The translations under genes were made by a program, and so were the position numbers. A DNA stretch of 64,000 bases from Streptomyces sp. NBRC 110611 (GTDB taxonomy: Bacteria > Actinomycetota > Actinomycetes > Streptomycetales > Streptomycetaceae). Shown here piece by piece: positions 24,116 to 33,401 of this stretch; within the stretch, counting starts at the first letter, position 1, and every line of letters begins with the position of its first letter. The DNA lies in assembly GCF_001590865.1 (NCBI RefSeq), contig NZ_BBUY01000012.1:124001-188000 (forward strand), in the 5' to 3' direction. A model generated the notes under the pieces. That model did no database searches. It worked only from the letters and a program-made list of their open reading frames with translations, and was not told where the DNA came from.

Positions 24116-25525
24116 TTAGATGTCGTAGTAGAGCTCGAACTCGTGCGGGTGCGGGCGGAGCTGGATCGGGGCGATTTCGTTGGTGCGCTTGTAGTCGATC
24201 CAGGTTTCGATCAGGTCGGCGGTGAAGACGCCGCCCTGCTGGAGGTACTCGTTGTCCTCTTCGAGGGCGTCGAGGACGGCCGGGAGGGAGGTCGGGACCT
24301 GGGGGACGCCTGCGTGCTCTTCCGGGGCGAGCTCGTAGAGGTCCTTGTCGATGGGCTCGGCCGGCTCGATCTTGTTCTTGACGCCGTCGAGGCCCGCGAG
24401 GAGGAGGGCGGAGAAGGCGAGGTAGGGGTTGGAGGACGGGTCGGGGGCGCGGAACTCGACGCGCTTGGCCTTCGGGTTCGATCCGGTGATCGGGATGCGC
24501 ATGGCCGCGGAGCGGTTGCGCTGCGAGTAGACCAGGTTGACCGGGGCCTCGAAGCCGGGGACCAGGCGGTGGTACGAGTTGACGGTGGGGTTCGTGAAGG
24601 CGAGGAGGGAGGGGGCGTGCTTGAGGATGCCGCCGATGTAGTAGCGGGCGGTGTCCGAGAGGCCCGCGTAGCCCTGCTCGTCGTAGAAGAGGGGGGCGCC
24701 CGCCTGCCACAGGGACTGGTGGACGTGCATGCCGGAGCCGTTGTCACCGAAGATCGGCTTGGGCATGAAGGTCGCGGTCTTGCCGTTGCGCCAGGCGACG
24801 TTCTTGACGATGTACTTGAAGAGCATCAGGTCGTCGGCGGCGGCCAGGAGGGTGTTGAACTTGTAGTTGATCTCGGCCTGGCCCGCCGTGCCGACCTCGT
24901 GGTGCTGGCGCTCGACCTGGAGGCCGGCCTTGTCCAGCTCCAGGGAGATCTCGGCGCGCAGGTCGGCGAAGTGGTCGACCGGCGGGGCCGGGAAGTAGCC
25001 GCCCTTGTAGCGGACCTTGTAGCCGCGGTTGTTCTCCTCCGAGCCGGTGTTCCAGGCGCCGGCCTCGGAGTCGATGTGGTAGAAGGACTCGTTCGACTTC
25101 GTCTCGAAGCGCACGTTGTCGAAGACGTAGAACTCGGCCTCGGGGCCGAAGTACGCGGTGTCCGCGATGCCGGTGGAGGCGAGGTAGGCTTCGGCCTTCT
25201 TGGCGATGTTGCGCGGGTCGCGGCTGTACTGCTCGCCGGTGATCGGGTCGTGGATGAAGAAGTTGATGTTGACCGTCTTGTCCCGGCGGAACGGGTCCAC
25301 CCGGGCCGTGGACAGGTCGGCGCGCAGGGCCATGTCGGACTCGTGAATGGCCTGGAAGCCGCGGATCGAGGAGCCGTCGAACGCCAGCTCATCGGCCGGG
25401 TCGAAGGCCGCTGCCGGGATCGTGAAGTGCTGCATCACACCGGGCAGGTCGCAGAAGCGGACATCGATGAACTTGACGTCCTCGTCCGCGATGAACTTCT
25501 TGGCCTCGTCGGCGTTCTGGAACAT
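24116..25525 (-). CDS. glnA: Glutamine synthetase type I
   Basis: This 469-residue dodecameric enzyme is the main ammonium-assimilating glutamine synthetase. Visible signatures are FDGSSIRGF, FGPEAEFYVFD, GTAGQAEINYKF, the metal/ATP segment FGDNGSGMHVHQSLW, NRSAAMRIP, and the adenylylation-site region near the end (NKIEPAEPIDKDLYEL), whose Tyr is the target of GlnE in GSI-beta enzymes. The start at 25525 is preceded by AGGAGTTGG and gives MFQNADEAKKFI, as in other streptomycetes. A GlnR operator lies about 100-140 bases upstream and a terminator follows. Confidence 0.98.
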   Translation of the reverse strand: MFQNADEAKKFIADEDVKFIDVRFCDLPGVMQHFTIPAAAFDPADELAFDGSSIRGFQAIHESDMALRADLSTARVDPFRRDKTVNINFFIHDPITGEQYSRDPRNIAKKAEAYLASTGIADTAYFGPEAEFYVFDNVRFETKSNESFYHIDSEAGAWNTGSEENNRGYKVRYKGGYFPAPPVDHFADLRAEISLELDKAGLQVERQHHEVGTAGQAEINYKFNTLLAAADDLMLFKYIVKNVAWRNGKTATFMPKPIFGDNGSGMHVHQSLWQAGAPLFYDEQGYAGLSDTARYYIGGILKHAPSLLAFTNPTVNSYHRLVPGFEAPVNLVYSQRNRSAAMRIPITGSNPKAKRVEFRAPDPSSNPYLAFSALLLAGLDGVKNKIEPAEPIDKDLYELAPEEHAGVPQVPTSLPAVLDALEEDNEYLQQGGVFTADLIETWIDYKRTNEIAPIQLRPHPHEFELYYDI

Positions 25526-25625
25526 CCAACTCCTCCTAGCCCGGTCACCGGTCGGCGGACGCGGGATAGCTACTCGGAACGCGGCCATGTGCGGTGGCGC
25601 GCTCGCCCGACCATAGGCAGGTGGG

Positions 25626-25663
25626 ATTTCCCAAGCATGACCCATTTGTTTCGCCGAGGTTAA
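25626..25663 (-). promoter_or_regulatory. GlnR operator of glnA, four half-sites
   Basis: Minus-strand reading: TTAAC-n6-GAAAC-n6-GTCAT-n6-GAAAT, all half-sites 11 bases apart (plus-strand starts 25626, 25637, 25648, 25659). The arrangement is the one described for GlnR upstream of Streptomyces glnA. Upstream, at about 25732-25792, TCGAGCTGATCAC-like segments are repeated four times. Confidence 0.82.
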
Positions 25664-25839
25664 TCGCCGCGCTGTCGCCCTTATCCCCCAGTGTGCGTCA
25701 AATGGGGACATTTTGAGTGGTGCGCTGCGGACTGTCGAGCTGATCACGGTCGAGCTGGTCACTGTCGACTGACCTGATCACTGTCGACCGAGGGCAGGGC
25801 CCGCGTAGGGAACGTATGCCGTCGCAGTACCGTGGACGG

Positions 25840-26307
25840 GTGGACAACAGGCAAGCAATCGGATCGTGGATCTCCGGGCCGCGCGCGGCAGCCGAGGACA
25901 TGGGCGTCGAGTTCGGATACCGCGGACAGCGGCTCGGGCTGCCGGAGGAAGGGCCGGGCTCGCTGGCCCGCCCCGGCCGCCGCTTCGCCGCGCTCTTCGT
26001 CGACTGGGCGCTGTGCCTGCTCATCGCATACGGCCTGCTCAGCGGAGGCAAGGCAGAAGCCGCGAGCAACTGGGCGCTGGTGGTCTTCGCGGTGATGAGT
26101 GTGCTCACGGTGGGGACGGTGGGATTCACCCCGGGCAAGCGGCTGCTGGGTCTGCGGGTGGTCGCGGAGAGCGGCGGCCGGATCTCGGTGCCGCGGGTCG
26201 TCCTGCGCACGCTCCTGCTCATCGTCGTCATCCCGGCGGTGATCTGGGACCGGGACGGCCGGGGGCTGCATGACCGCCTTACGCGTGCGGTTCAGGTGCG
26301 GATCTAG
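25840..26307 (+). CDS. RDD-family membrane protein
   Basis: This encodes 155 residues with an RDD domain. The first helix follows the characteristic Arg and Asp in RRFAALFVDWALCLL, a second helix is around ALVVFAVMSVLTV, then TPGKRLLGLRVV, and a last helix LRTLLLIVVIPAVIWDRDGRGLHDR. TACCGT seven bases before the GTG at 25840 looks like a -10 box for a leaderless transcript, so I chose this start over the ATG at 25816. It is divergent from glnA. The family is sometimes linked to ion or solute transport; the role here is unknown. Confidence 0.82.
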   Translation: MDNRQAIGSWISGPRAAAEDMGVEFGYRGQRLGLPEEGPGSLARPGRRFAALFVDWALCLLIAYGLLSGGKAEAASNWALVVFAVMSVLTVGTVGFTPGKRLLGLRVVAESGGRISVPRVVLRTLLLIVVIPAVIWDRDGRGLHDRLTRAVQVRI

Positions 26308-26489
26308 GGCCGGCGGCGGATCCGGGGCGCCGGGTGCGGATCCGGGGCTGGGTGCGGATCCAGGACCGGATGTGGATCCAGGACCGGATGAGGGTGTGCC
26401 GGATGCGGATGTGTATGCCGGGTTGCATTCAGAGTGAGCCAAGTCGAATACGTTGAATGTCGAATACGTCGAATACGTTGAATACAGAG

Positions 26490-26529
26490 AAACGGGTGGT
26501 CGGGACCGTTTGGTCCCGGCCACCCGTTT
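26490..26529. terminator. Bidirectional terminator between RDD and DUF4191 genes
   Basis: AAACGGGTGG-t-CGGGACC pairs across a GTTT loop with GGTCCCG-g-CCACCCGTTT, a 17-bp stem with one mismatch. Its A/T-rich ends serve both converging genes. The gap before it contains BamHI-like GGATC repeats and tandem GAATACGTY units (26442-26484). Confidence 0.85.
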
Positions 26530-26578
26530 GAGGTGTGCGGCCGTTTGATGTGAGGTATACGGCCCGTCCCCCGGCGCG

Positions 26579-27292
26579 TCAGCGCATCTTGCCGCCGCCC
26601 TTGGGCATCCGCATGCCCTTCCCGGGAATCGGGCCCTTGGGGATGGGCATGTTGCTCATCAGGTCGCCCAGTGCGCGCAGTCGGTCGTTGACCGCCGTGA
26701 CCTGGGCGCCGGGCAGTACCCGGGGCAGCTTGAGCAGGGTCGTACGGAGCTTCTTCAGCGGTACCTGGCCCTCGCCGTCGCCCACCACGATGTCGTGGAC
26801 CGGGGCGTCCGCGACCGTGCGCGCCATCCGCTTCTTCTCGGCGGCCAGCAGACCGCGCAGCCGGTTCGGGTTGCCCTCGCCGACGAGCACGATGCCGGCC
26901 TTGCCGACGGCCCGGTGGACCACGTCCTGGCTGCGGTTCATCGCCACCGCGGGGGTGACCGTCCAGCCGCGCCCGACGTTGTCCAGTACGGCCGCGGCCG
27001 CACCGGGCTGGCCCTCCATCTGCCCGAAGGCGGCCCGCTCGGCGCGTCGCCCGAAGACGATCGCCATCGCGAGGAACGCCAGCAGGAAGCCGAGGATGCC
27101 CGCGTAGACGGGGTGGCCGATCAGGAAGCCGAGGGCGAGGAGAACGCCGAAAACGACGATGCCCACGCCAGCGACGACAAGACCGACCTTGGAGTCGACC
27201 CGACGGGTCATCTTGTAGGTCAGGGCGATCTGCTTCAGCCGCCCGGGGTTCTCAGCGCCGGCAGCGCCGTTGGAGTTTGCCTTCCTCGCCAT
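26579..27292 (-). CDS. DUF4191 membrane protein
   Basis: This encodes 237 residues. RLKQIALTYKMTRRVDSKVG precedes two close membrane helices (VGLVVAGVGIVVFGVLLALG and YAGILGFLLAFLAMAIVFG). A soluble domain with GWTVTPAVAMNRSQDVVHRAVGKAGIVLVGEG follows, ending in a basic, Met/Lys/Gly-rich tail. The pattern matches the actinobacterial DUF4191 family, normally found next to lipA as here. No function is known for the family. Confidence 0.88.
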   Translation of the reverse strand: MARKANSNGAAGAENPGRLKQIALTYKMTRRVDSKVGLVVAGVGIVVFGVLLALGFLIGHPVYAGILGFLLAFLAMAIVFGRRAERAAFGQMEGQPGAAAAVLDNVGRGWTVTPAVAMNRSQDVVHRAVGKAGIVLVGEGNPNRLRGLLAAEKKRMARTVADAPVHDIVVGDGEGQVPLKKLRTTLLKLPRVLPGAQVTAVNDRLRALGDLMSNMPIPKGPIPGKGMRMPKGGGKMR

Positions 27293-27302
27293 ACAGCGAA
27301 GT

Positions 27303-27533
27303 TTACGTGGCGTGCGGGTGCTGGGTCGCCGCGGCCTCCAGTACGTACTGGGCCTCGTACCGGTCCTTGGCGCGGCGGCGGTCCTCCAGGACCGATGTCC
27401 AGGCGTTACGGCGGGCGGTGCGCTGCCCGCCGCGCATCAGTACGGCCTCGACGGCACGCAGGGCACCGGTGACGGTGACGGAGACGGAAGGGATGGGGAA
27501 GGCGGGGGTTGCGCGGAGCGGCGCGGCCGGCAT
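27303..27533 (-). CDS. Small conserved hypothetical protein next to lipA
   Basis: This encodes 76 residues from the ATG at 27533, with AGGGAGTCACC upstream. It begins MPAAPLRATPAFPIPSVS, continues VTGALRAVEAVLMRG, and then is mainly charged helix (ARRNAWTSVLEDRRRAKDR), ending EAAATQHPHAT. It has no signal and no membrane segment. It is in the same direction as DUF4191, 10 bases before its start codon, so it is likely co-transcribed with it. I do not recognise a family. Confidence 0.7.
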   Translation of the reverse strand: MPAAPLRATPAFPIPSVSVTVTGALRAVEAVLMRGGQRTARRNAWTSVLEDRRRAKDRYEAQYVLEAAATQHPHAT

Positions 27534-27691
27534 CGTGGGTGACTCCCTCTCTTGCTGTCGGTGAAGCGGGGGTGAGGTGCGGGAGCGGTGCGTGCCTCCA
27601 TCGTCACGGAAAGGTGTTACCAACGGATGACCTGCTGGTCAAACACCTATGAAACGTTGACACGAACCATCCGGAACAGTGCGGAACGTTG

Positions 27692-27738
27692 ACGCGGCCC
27701 GCCACGCCCCCCGTCCTGGGGGAGTGCGCGGGCCGCGT
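27692..27738. terminator. Terminator downstream of lipA
   Basis: ACGCGGCCCGC (27692-27702) pairs with GCGGGCCGCGT (27728-27738), and the interior CAC-g-CCCCC / GGGGG-a-GTG extends the stem. It lies 45 bases past the lipA stop. Confidence 0.82.
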
Positions 27739-27783
27739 ACGTCCAGCATGTGCCACGGTTCACAAGATGGCGCGCCGGGGAAC

Positions 27784-28773
27784 TCAAACCGCCTGACTGG
27801 ACGCCGTGGCCTCGCCCTGGTGCGAAGCGCCTGCTAGACGCTGTGCGATGGCCTGCTGGTAGAGGCGGCCGGCACGGTAGGAGGAGCGGACCAGGGGGCC
27901 GGACATCACGCCGGAGAAACCGATCTGGTCGGCCTCGTCCTTCAGCTCCACGAACTCCTGCGGCTTGACCCAGCGCTCCACCGGGTGGTGACGCACGGAC
28001 GGGCGCAGGTACTGCGTGATCGTGACCAGCTCACAGCCCGCGTCGTGCAGCTGGCGCAGGGCCTCGCTGATCTCCTCGCGGGTCTCGCCCATGCCGAGGA
28101 TCAGGTTCGACTTGGTGACCAGTCCGTAGTCGCGGGCCTCGGTGATGACCTTCAGGGAGCGCTCGTAGCGGAAGCCGGGGCGGATGCGCTTGAAGATCCG
28201 GGGGACCGTCTCGACGTTGTGCGCGAAGACCTCGGGCCGGGAGGCGAAGACCTCCGCCAGCTGCTCGGGGATCGCGTTGAAGTCCGGCGCGAGGAGCTCG
28301 ACCTTGGTGTGCCCGCCCTCGCGGTCGGCGGTCTGCTGGTGGATCTGGCGCACGGTCTCCGCGTACAGCCAGGCGCCGCCGTCCTCCAGGTCGTCACGGG
28401 CGACACCGGTGATCGTGGCGTAGTTCAGGTCCATGGTGACCACGGACTCACCCACGCGGCGCGGCTCGTCGCGGTCGAGCGCCTCGGGCTTACCGGTGTC
28501 GATCTGGCAGAAGTCGCAGCGGCGGGTGCACTGGTCGCCGCCGATGAGGAAGGTCGCCTCGCGGTCCTCCCAGCACTCGTAGATGTTGGGACAGCCCGCC
28601 TCCTGGCAGACCGTGTGCAGCCCCTCGCTCTTCACGAGGCTCTGCATCTTCGTGTACTCGGGACCCATTTTCGCCCGGGTCTTGATCCACTCGGGCTTGC
28701 GCTCGATGGGGGTCTGGCTGTTCCGGACCTCCAGGCGCAGCATCTTGCGTCCGTCGGGTGCGACTGCGGACAC
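27784..28773 (-). CDS. lipA: Lipoyl synthase
   Basis: This 329-residue radical-SAM enzyme inserts two sulfurs into the octanoyl chain bound to lipoyl domains, such as those of the E2 encoded at 44074. The auxiliary cluster cysteines are Cys56, Cys61 and Cys67 (CQEAGCPNIYEC). The SAM cluster cysteines are Cys82, Cys86 and Cys89 (CTRRCDFC). The conserved C-terminal RSSYRA serine is present. Start GTG at 28773, with AGGGAG upstream. It follows lipB in the same direction, 123 bases away. Confidence 0.97.
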   Translation of the reverse strand: MSAVAPDGRKMLRLEVRNSQTPIERKPEWIKTRAKMGPEYTKMQSLVKSEGLHTVCQEAGCPNIYECWEDREATFLIGGDQCTRRCDFCQIDTGKPEALDRDEPRRVGESVVTMDLNYATITGVARDDLEDGGAWLYAETVRQIHQQTADREGGHTKVELLAPDFNAIPEQLAEVFASRPEVFAHNVETVPRIFKRIRPGFRYERSLKVITEARDYGLVTKSNLILGMGETREEISEALRQLHDAGCELVTITQYLRPSVRHHPVERWVKPQEFVELKDEADQIGFSGVMSGPLVRSSYRAGRLYQQAIAQRLAGASHQGEATASSQAV

Positions 28774-28896
28774 GTCCGGCTCCCTACGACTTCGTTTCCT
28801 TGGCGTACACCAGGGTACGCCCGTCAATTCGCACGTCTTTACGTGCTGTGCCACTCGTACGGCAACCCCTGGCCGGAGGGGTTCATTCCCCGTGCG

Positions 28897-29736
28897 TCAG
28901 ACCGCCCGGGGCAGCAGCTCGGCGTTCTCCAGCACGTCCCTCAGGTGTTTCTCGACGACCGGCAGTACCTCGGCGATGGTGACGTCGCGGCCCAGCTCCC
29001 CGGCGAGCGAGGCGACGCCGGCGTCCCGGATGCCGCACGGCACGATCTTGTCGAACGAGGTGTTGTCCGGGTTCACGTTCAGCGAGAAGCCGTGCATCGT
29101 GACGCCCTTGGCGACGCGGATGCCGATCGCGGCGAGCTTGCGGTCCTCACCCCGCTGGCCGGCGTTGGACGGCGCGTACTCGGGGCCCATCAGCCGCGCG
29201 TCGTACATGTCGTCGTCCGCCGCCGTGCCGGGAGTGCCGGGAGCGCCCGGAGCGAGGTCCAGCTTCAGCCCGCCCAGGGACGGCCGCTCGGCCACCGGGT
29301 CGCCCAGTACCCACACACCGCTGCGGCCCTCGACCCGGGTGCCCGCGATGCCGAACTCGGCGCAGACCCGGATCAGCGCCTCCTCCAGGCGGCGGACGTG
29401 GGCGACGACATCGACCGGGCGCGGCAGCTTCTGGATCGGGTAGCCCACCAGCTGGCCGGGCCCGTGCCAGGTGATCTTGCCGCCGCGGTCCACGTCGATG
29501 ACCGGGGTCCCGTCCAGGGGGCGCTCGTCGTCCGTGGTGCGCCGGCCCGCGGTGTACACCGCCTGGTGCTCCAGCAGCAGGCAGGTGTCGGGCACCTCGT
29601 CGGCGAACCGGGCGGCGTGCACCCGGCGCTGCTCCTGCCAGGCCGCCTCATAGTCCACGGCGTCGGCACCGAAGCCCAGGTGTACGAAGCGCAGCGCCTC
29701 GGATACGGGGGGCGTCCCCGGAGAGATCGCGGTCAC
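28897..29736 (-). CDS. lipB: Octanoyl-[ACP]:protein N-octanoyltransferase
   Basis: This 279-residue enzyme transfers octanoate from ACP to lipoyl domains before LipA acts. HGPGQLVGYP (91-100), the catalytic lysine Lys200 in RKLAAIGIRV and the acyl-accepting Cys234 in KIVPCGIRD are all present. It is longer than E. coli LipB because of a ~40-residue insert between GVWVLGD and the catalytic lysine (GAPGTPGTAADDDMYDARL). The GTG start at 29736 has GAGGAG at good spacing. It is upstream of lipA in the same direction. Confidence 0.96.
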   Translation of the reverse strand: MTAISPGTPPVSEALRFVHLGFGADAVDYEAAWQEQRRVHAARFADEVPDTCLLLEHQAVYTAGRRTTDDERPLDGTPVIDVDRGGKITWHGPGQLVGYPIQKLPRPVDVVAHVRRLEEALIRVCAEFGIAGTRVEGRSGVWVLGDPVAERPSLGGLKLDLAPGAPGTPGTAADDDMYDARLMGPEYAPSNAGQRGEDRKLAAIGIRVAKGVTMHGFSLNVNPDNTSFDKIVPCGIRDAGVASLAGELGRDVTIAEVLPVVEKHLRDVLENAELLPRAV

Positions 29737-30018
29737 GGCAGCAGCTCCTCTTCGAACCTCTGGTGCGTCTGGTGTGCGCCCATGCCACTGTACGGCGGCC
29801 GGTTCCGGACCTTTCAGGCGCCCGGTGTACGCACCATCCGTGGACCATCCGCAGACCTCCGCCCCTGCTCACACGATCGGATGAACGTGTGGCTGAGGTG
29901 GCCAGAAACGTTCCAAAGGCCGTTACATTCACGCCGTTCTACAAGGGCGATGAGCATGCCGGACGGGGTCTGCCGAACCCGGCTGCCCGGCCCGGAAGGC
30001 AGGAGACCGGTAAAGCTG

Positions 30019-31605
30019 ATGACGGATCGACCCGCGCACCACACCCCCAACCGCCAGCTCGCCGCGCTCATCGCCGAGGCGGGATTCTCCAACGCAGGGC
30101 TGGCCAGACGCGTTGATCAGCTCGGCATCGAGCACGGCCTCGACCTGCGCTACGACAAGACCTCGGTGACCCGCTGGCTGCGCGGCCAGCAGCCGAGGGG
30201 CACCACACCCGCGCTGATCGCGGAGGTGTTCACCCGCCGGCTGGGGCGCCGGCTGTCCGCCCAGGACCTCGGCCTGGACGCCTGTGCGCCGGTGTACGCC
30301 GGCCTGGAGTTCGCCGCCACCCCGAGCGAGGCGGTGGACATCGTCAGCGGTCTGTGGCGCAAGGACTCCGGCAGCCATGCCGAGCTGCGCAAGATCGCCT
30401 TCACCCCGGCCGGGCTCGTGGTGCCCAGCCGGGACTGGCTGATCGGCCGCCCCGACGAACGCGTCGCCCGCGGCGAGCCCGCCGCCGAGGCCGGGTCGGG
30501 CCGGGTGCCCGCCCAGAGCAGCCAGAGCGGTCAGGGCAACCAGAACATCCAGAGCGGCCAGGGCAGCCCGAGCGGCCAGAGCAGCCCGCTCGGCCCGCTC
30601 GGCCCGAGCGGTCATGGCAACCAGAACAGCCGGAACAGCCGGAACTCGGTGCCCCGCCAGCGCCGTACCGACCGGGGCGACCGGGTCGACCGCACCCAGG
30701 GCTCCCGGGTCACCTCCGGCGACATCGCGGCGCTCCGCTCGGTCGGCGAGCTCTTCCGGGCGCTGGACCACGCGTATGGCGGCGGTCACGCCCGGCAGGC
30801 GCTGGTGCGCTATCTGGAGCACGAATGCGAGCCGATGCTGCGCGGCACATACGGGGAGGCCACCGGCCGCCGGCTGTTCGCGGCCGCCGCCGATCTGACC
30901 CGGCTGGCGGGCTGGACCTCGTACGACATCGCCGCACACGGCCTGGCACAGCGGTACTTCGTCCAGGCACTGCGGTTGGCCCAGGCCGCCGGCGACCGGG
31001 CGTACGGCGCCTACGTCCTGGTGACGATGAGCCGACAGGCCGTCTATCTGGGGCACGGCAGGGAAGCCGTCCAGCTGGCACGCGTCGCCCAGCAGGGCAT
31101 CGGCGGCAGCGCCCCGCCCGCCGTACAGGCGCTGCTGCACTCCGCGGAGGCGCGCGGCCACGGCGTGATGGGCGAGGTCCGGGCCTGCACGGCGGCGCTG
31201 GCCCGCGCGGAACGCGCGCTGGAGACCGCCCGCCCCGGTGACGACACCCCGTACTGGGCGCGATTCTTCGACGAAGCGCAGCTCGCCGACGAGTTGGCGC
31301 ACTGCCACCGCGATCTCCAGCAGTACCGCGCGGCCTCCCAGCACGCCGAGCGCTCCCTTCAGCTGCGCGCCGCCGGGTTCGCCCGCAGCCGGCTGTTCTG
31401 CCGGGTGGTGCTGGCGACCGCGCGACTGGGGCTGGGCGAGCTGGAGCAGGCCTGCACGCTGGGCGCGGAGGCGGCGCTCCAGGCCTCCGAGATGCGGTCC
31501 GCACGCGCCCATGAGTACGTCAGGGAGTTCGAGCGACGGCTGGAGCCGTACCGGGACGCGGCGGCGGTCCGCGGTTACAGGGAGCGGGTGGCGGCGCTGG
31601 GCTGA
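30019..31605 (+). CDS. Helix-turn-helix / TPR-type transcriptional regulator
   Basis: This encodes 528 residues. The N-terminal ~90 residues are an atypical helix-turn-helix: NRQLAALIAEAGFSNAGLARRV, then KTSVTRWLRGQQPRGTTP. After LGLDACAPVYAGLEFAATPSEAVDIVSGLWR comes a Gln/Ser/Gly/Asn linker (residues ~165-215) made of short DNA repeats. Then a long helical TPR-like region runs to the end (ALRLAQAAGDRAYGAYVLVTMSRQAVYLG; QLADELAHCHRDLQQYRAA). It resembles the Streptomyces TPR regulators of development such as NsdA. The stop lies in a 14-bp triplicated repeat. It is divergent from lipB. The ligand and targets are unknown. Confidence 0.78.
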   Translation: MTDRPAHHTPNRQLAALIAEAGFSNAGLARRVDQLGIEHGLDLRYDKTSVTRWLRGQQPRGTTPALIAEVFTRRLGRRLSAQDLGLDACAPVYAGLEFAATPSEAVDIVSGLWRKDSGSHAELRKIAFTPAGLVVPSRDWLIGRPDERVARGEPAAEAGSGRVPAQSSQSGQGNQNIQSGQGSPSGQSSPLGPLGPSGHGNQNSRNSRNSVPRQRRTDRGDRVDRTQGSRVTSGDIAALRSVGELFRALDHAYGGGHARQALVRYLEHECEPMLRGTYGEATGRRLFAAAADLTRLAGWTSYDIAAHGLAQRYFVQALRLAQAAGDRAYGAYVLVTMSRQAVYLGHGREAVQLARVAQQGIGGSAPPAVQALLHSAEARGHGVMGEVRACTAALARAERALETARPGDDTPYWARFFDEAQLADELAHCHRDLQQYRAASQHAERSLQLRAAGFARSRLFCRVVLATARLGLGELEQACTLGAEAALQASEMRSARAHEYVREFERRLEPYRDAAAVRGYRERVAALG

Positions 31606-31637
31606 GTCCGCTGGGCTGAGTCTGCTGGACTGAGTCC
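31596..31637. repeat. 14-bp tandem repeat across the regulator's stop codon
   Basis: Three units of GCTGGGCTGAGTCC start at 31596, 31610 and 31624. The first contains the stop TGA (31603-31605), and each later unit repeats an in-register TGA. Confidence 0.88.
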
Positions 31638-31742
31638 GCTGGGCGGGCGGAGCGGTTGGCCGGGGGGCGGCTGACTGGAGCGGCTGGGCGGAGGGGCTGG
31701 CTGGCGGAGCCGCTCATTCCGCGCGGTTCGGCACGGTACGGA

Positions 31743-33113
31743 TCATGCCGCCGCGGACAGCGTGTCGTCCGGATCCGTCGTCAGGGCCGGCAGGCCGAAG
31801 TCCTGGAGGACGGCGCGGGCGGCGCGGCGGCCCGAGTTCAGTGCGCCCTGGAGTGTGCTCGTATCGCGGTGGTCGCCGCACACATACAGGCCGGACAGCA
31901 CCCGGACGGGGCGCTCCGGATCGTGTGGCGCGGGCATCGCCGGTACCGCGTACGGGTCGTGATGCCCGGTCAGCAGCTGCCAGTCCTCGGCGCGCCCGCC
32001 ATGGAGCCGGGCCAGCTGCGGCCGGACCGTCTTGTCGAGGACGGACAGCGGGAGCCCCGCCGCGGCGCCGAGCACGGTCGTGGTGACGAGGGACCGGCCG
32101 GGCGGCGTACGGGACGGGTCGATCGCGCCGGCGAGATAGCTGAATCCGGCGGGCCCGTCCGTCGGGAGGATGAGCGTCCGGTCACGGGTCGGCCCGCCGC
32201 TGCGGCCTCCGGACGTGGCCCCCGTGGTGTGGTGCAGCACCGTCACCGGGTGGAAGGCGGGGACCCGCAGCCCCGGCAGCAGCTCGGCGGCATCGCGCGC
32301 GCCGGTGGCCACCAGCACCGCCCGGCAGGGGATGGGGCCGTGCTCGGCGGTGCCGACACCTGTGGTGGAGACCGAGGTGACCCGGACGGACGTACGGACC
32401 GTGCCGGGCGGCAGTCCGGCGGCGAGCAGCTCGGGGACGGCCGCGGCACCGCCGGCCGGCAGCCACAGCCGGCCCTCCGCGTACGCCCGTAATGCGGCCG
32501 CCGCACCACGGCTGGATCCGCGCAGTTTGGGGTCGCACAGCAGCGCGGCCAGCAGGGGCCGCAGGAACGCGTCATGGGCGCGGGGCGGGAAGGCCGGGCG
32601 GCTCGCCAGGGCGTCGTGGATGGGGCGATCGGGCGGGGCGGTGGCCGGGGACGGACCGAAGGCGGCAAATGTGGCGAAGGTGGTGAAGGTGGCGGCGGGG
32701 GTCGGGCGGTCGGTACGGCCGACGGCGCGGCGGTCCGTGTGCGGGTGGAAGCGGTGGTCGGCGCGCGAGAGGGCGCGTGCCGCGGCGTGTGCGCCCCTCG
32801 TGCTCCGGGGGGCGCCGATCCGGTGCATCCGCTGGCCGTTGTGGACGCTCAGACCGGGCGCGAACGGACGGGGTGTCAGGTCCGCGAGCCCCGGCGTACG
32901 GCGCAGCTCGGCGGCGGAGACGGCGAGCGGCCGGCCGCAACGGTCCAGCCGGAAGCCGTCCAGCAGGTCGGTGACCGACCGGCCGCCGATCCGTTCCGCG
33001 GCCTCCAGGACCGTGACCGACACTCCCGCGCCGGTCAGATGCCGGGCGGCGGCGAGACCGGCCGGCCCGGCTCCCACGATGACGACGTCCACAGTCGATG
33101 TGGTGCGCAGCAC
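31743..33113 (-). CDS. FAD-dependent NAD(P)-binding amine oxidase-like protein
   Basis: This encodes 456 residues. The N-terminus has the dinucleotide-binding fold VVIVGAGPAGLAAARHL with the acidic end (VLEAAERIGGRS) and the GG motif of monoamine-oxidase/desaturase-like flavoenzymes. The C-terminus has GLYVCGDHRDTSTLQGALNSGRRAA, the typical FAD-closing segment. A middle low-complexity Thr/Phe/Ala patch (PAATFTTFATFAAFG) looks like a local expansion. The start is the GTG at 33113, close behind GGAGGGG. The substrate is unknown; relatives oxidise amines, carotenoids or protoporphyrinogen. It is convergent with the TPR regulator. Confidence 0.83.
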   Translation of the reverse strand: MLRTTSTVDVVIVGAGPAGLAAARHLTGAGVSVTVLEAAERIGGRSVTDLLDGFRLDRCGRPLAVSAAELRRTPGLADLTPRPFAPGLSVHNGQRMHRIGAPRSTRGAHAAARALSRADHRFHPHTDRRAVGRTDRPTPAATFTTFATFAAFGPSPATAPPDRPIHDALASRPAFPPRAHDAFLRPLLAALLCDPKLRGSSRGAAAALRAYAEGRLWLPAGGAAAVPELLAAGLPPGTVRTSVRVTSVSTTGVGTAEHGPIPCRAVLVATGARDAAELLPGLRVPAFHPVTVLHHTTGATSGGRSGGPTRDRTLILPTDGPAGFSYLAGAIDPSRTPPGRSLVTTTVLGAAAGLPLSVLDKTVRPQLARLHGGRAEDWQLLTGHHDPYAVPAMPAPHDPERPVRVLSGLYVCGDHRDTSTLQGALNSGRRAARAVLQDFGLPALTTDPDDTLSAAA

Positions 33114-33401
33114 ATGCCCCTCCCGGTGGTCGGTCCCAGCTGTGGCGCACGGTTGTCATGCCCGCTGCCACACCCTGGAATGCCAGTGCGGAATGCCGAG
33201 TGGTGCGTGCGAGGACGGTACGGAGGCGGTGGCCGCTACGGCAGGGGGCGTCCGGGGCGCGCCGGGGCGCCGTGGGGAAAGGGACGGGGGAGACGGGGCG
33301 TCTACCCGGCCTGGACGGGCCGTACGGCCCCTATGCCTTGAGGGGAGCGACACGTCGGCGCGTCGGCACGTCAGCGCGTCGGCACGTCAGGCGTAAGGGC
33401 A

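Noticed and set aside
27985..30018. N-terminal extension of the TPR regulator over lipA and lipB
   Set aside because: The frame is antisense to lipA and lipB; the helix-turn-helix begins right after the ATG at 30019.
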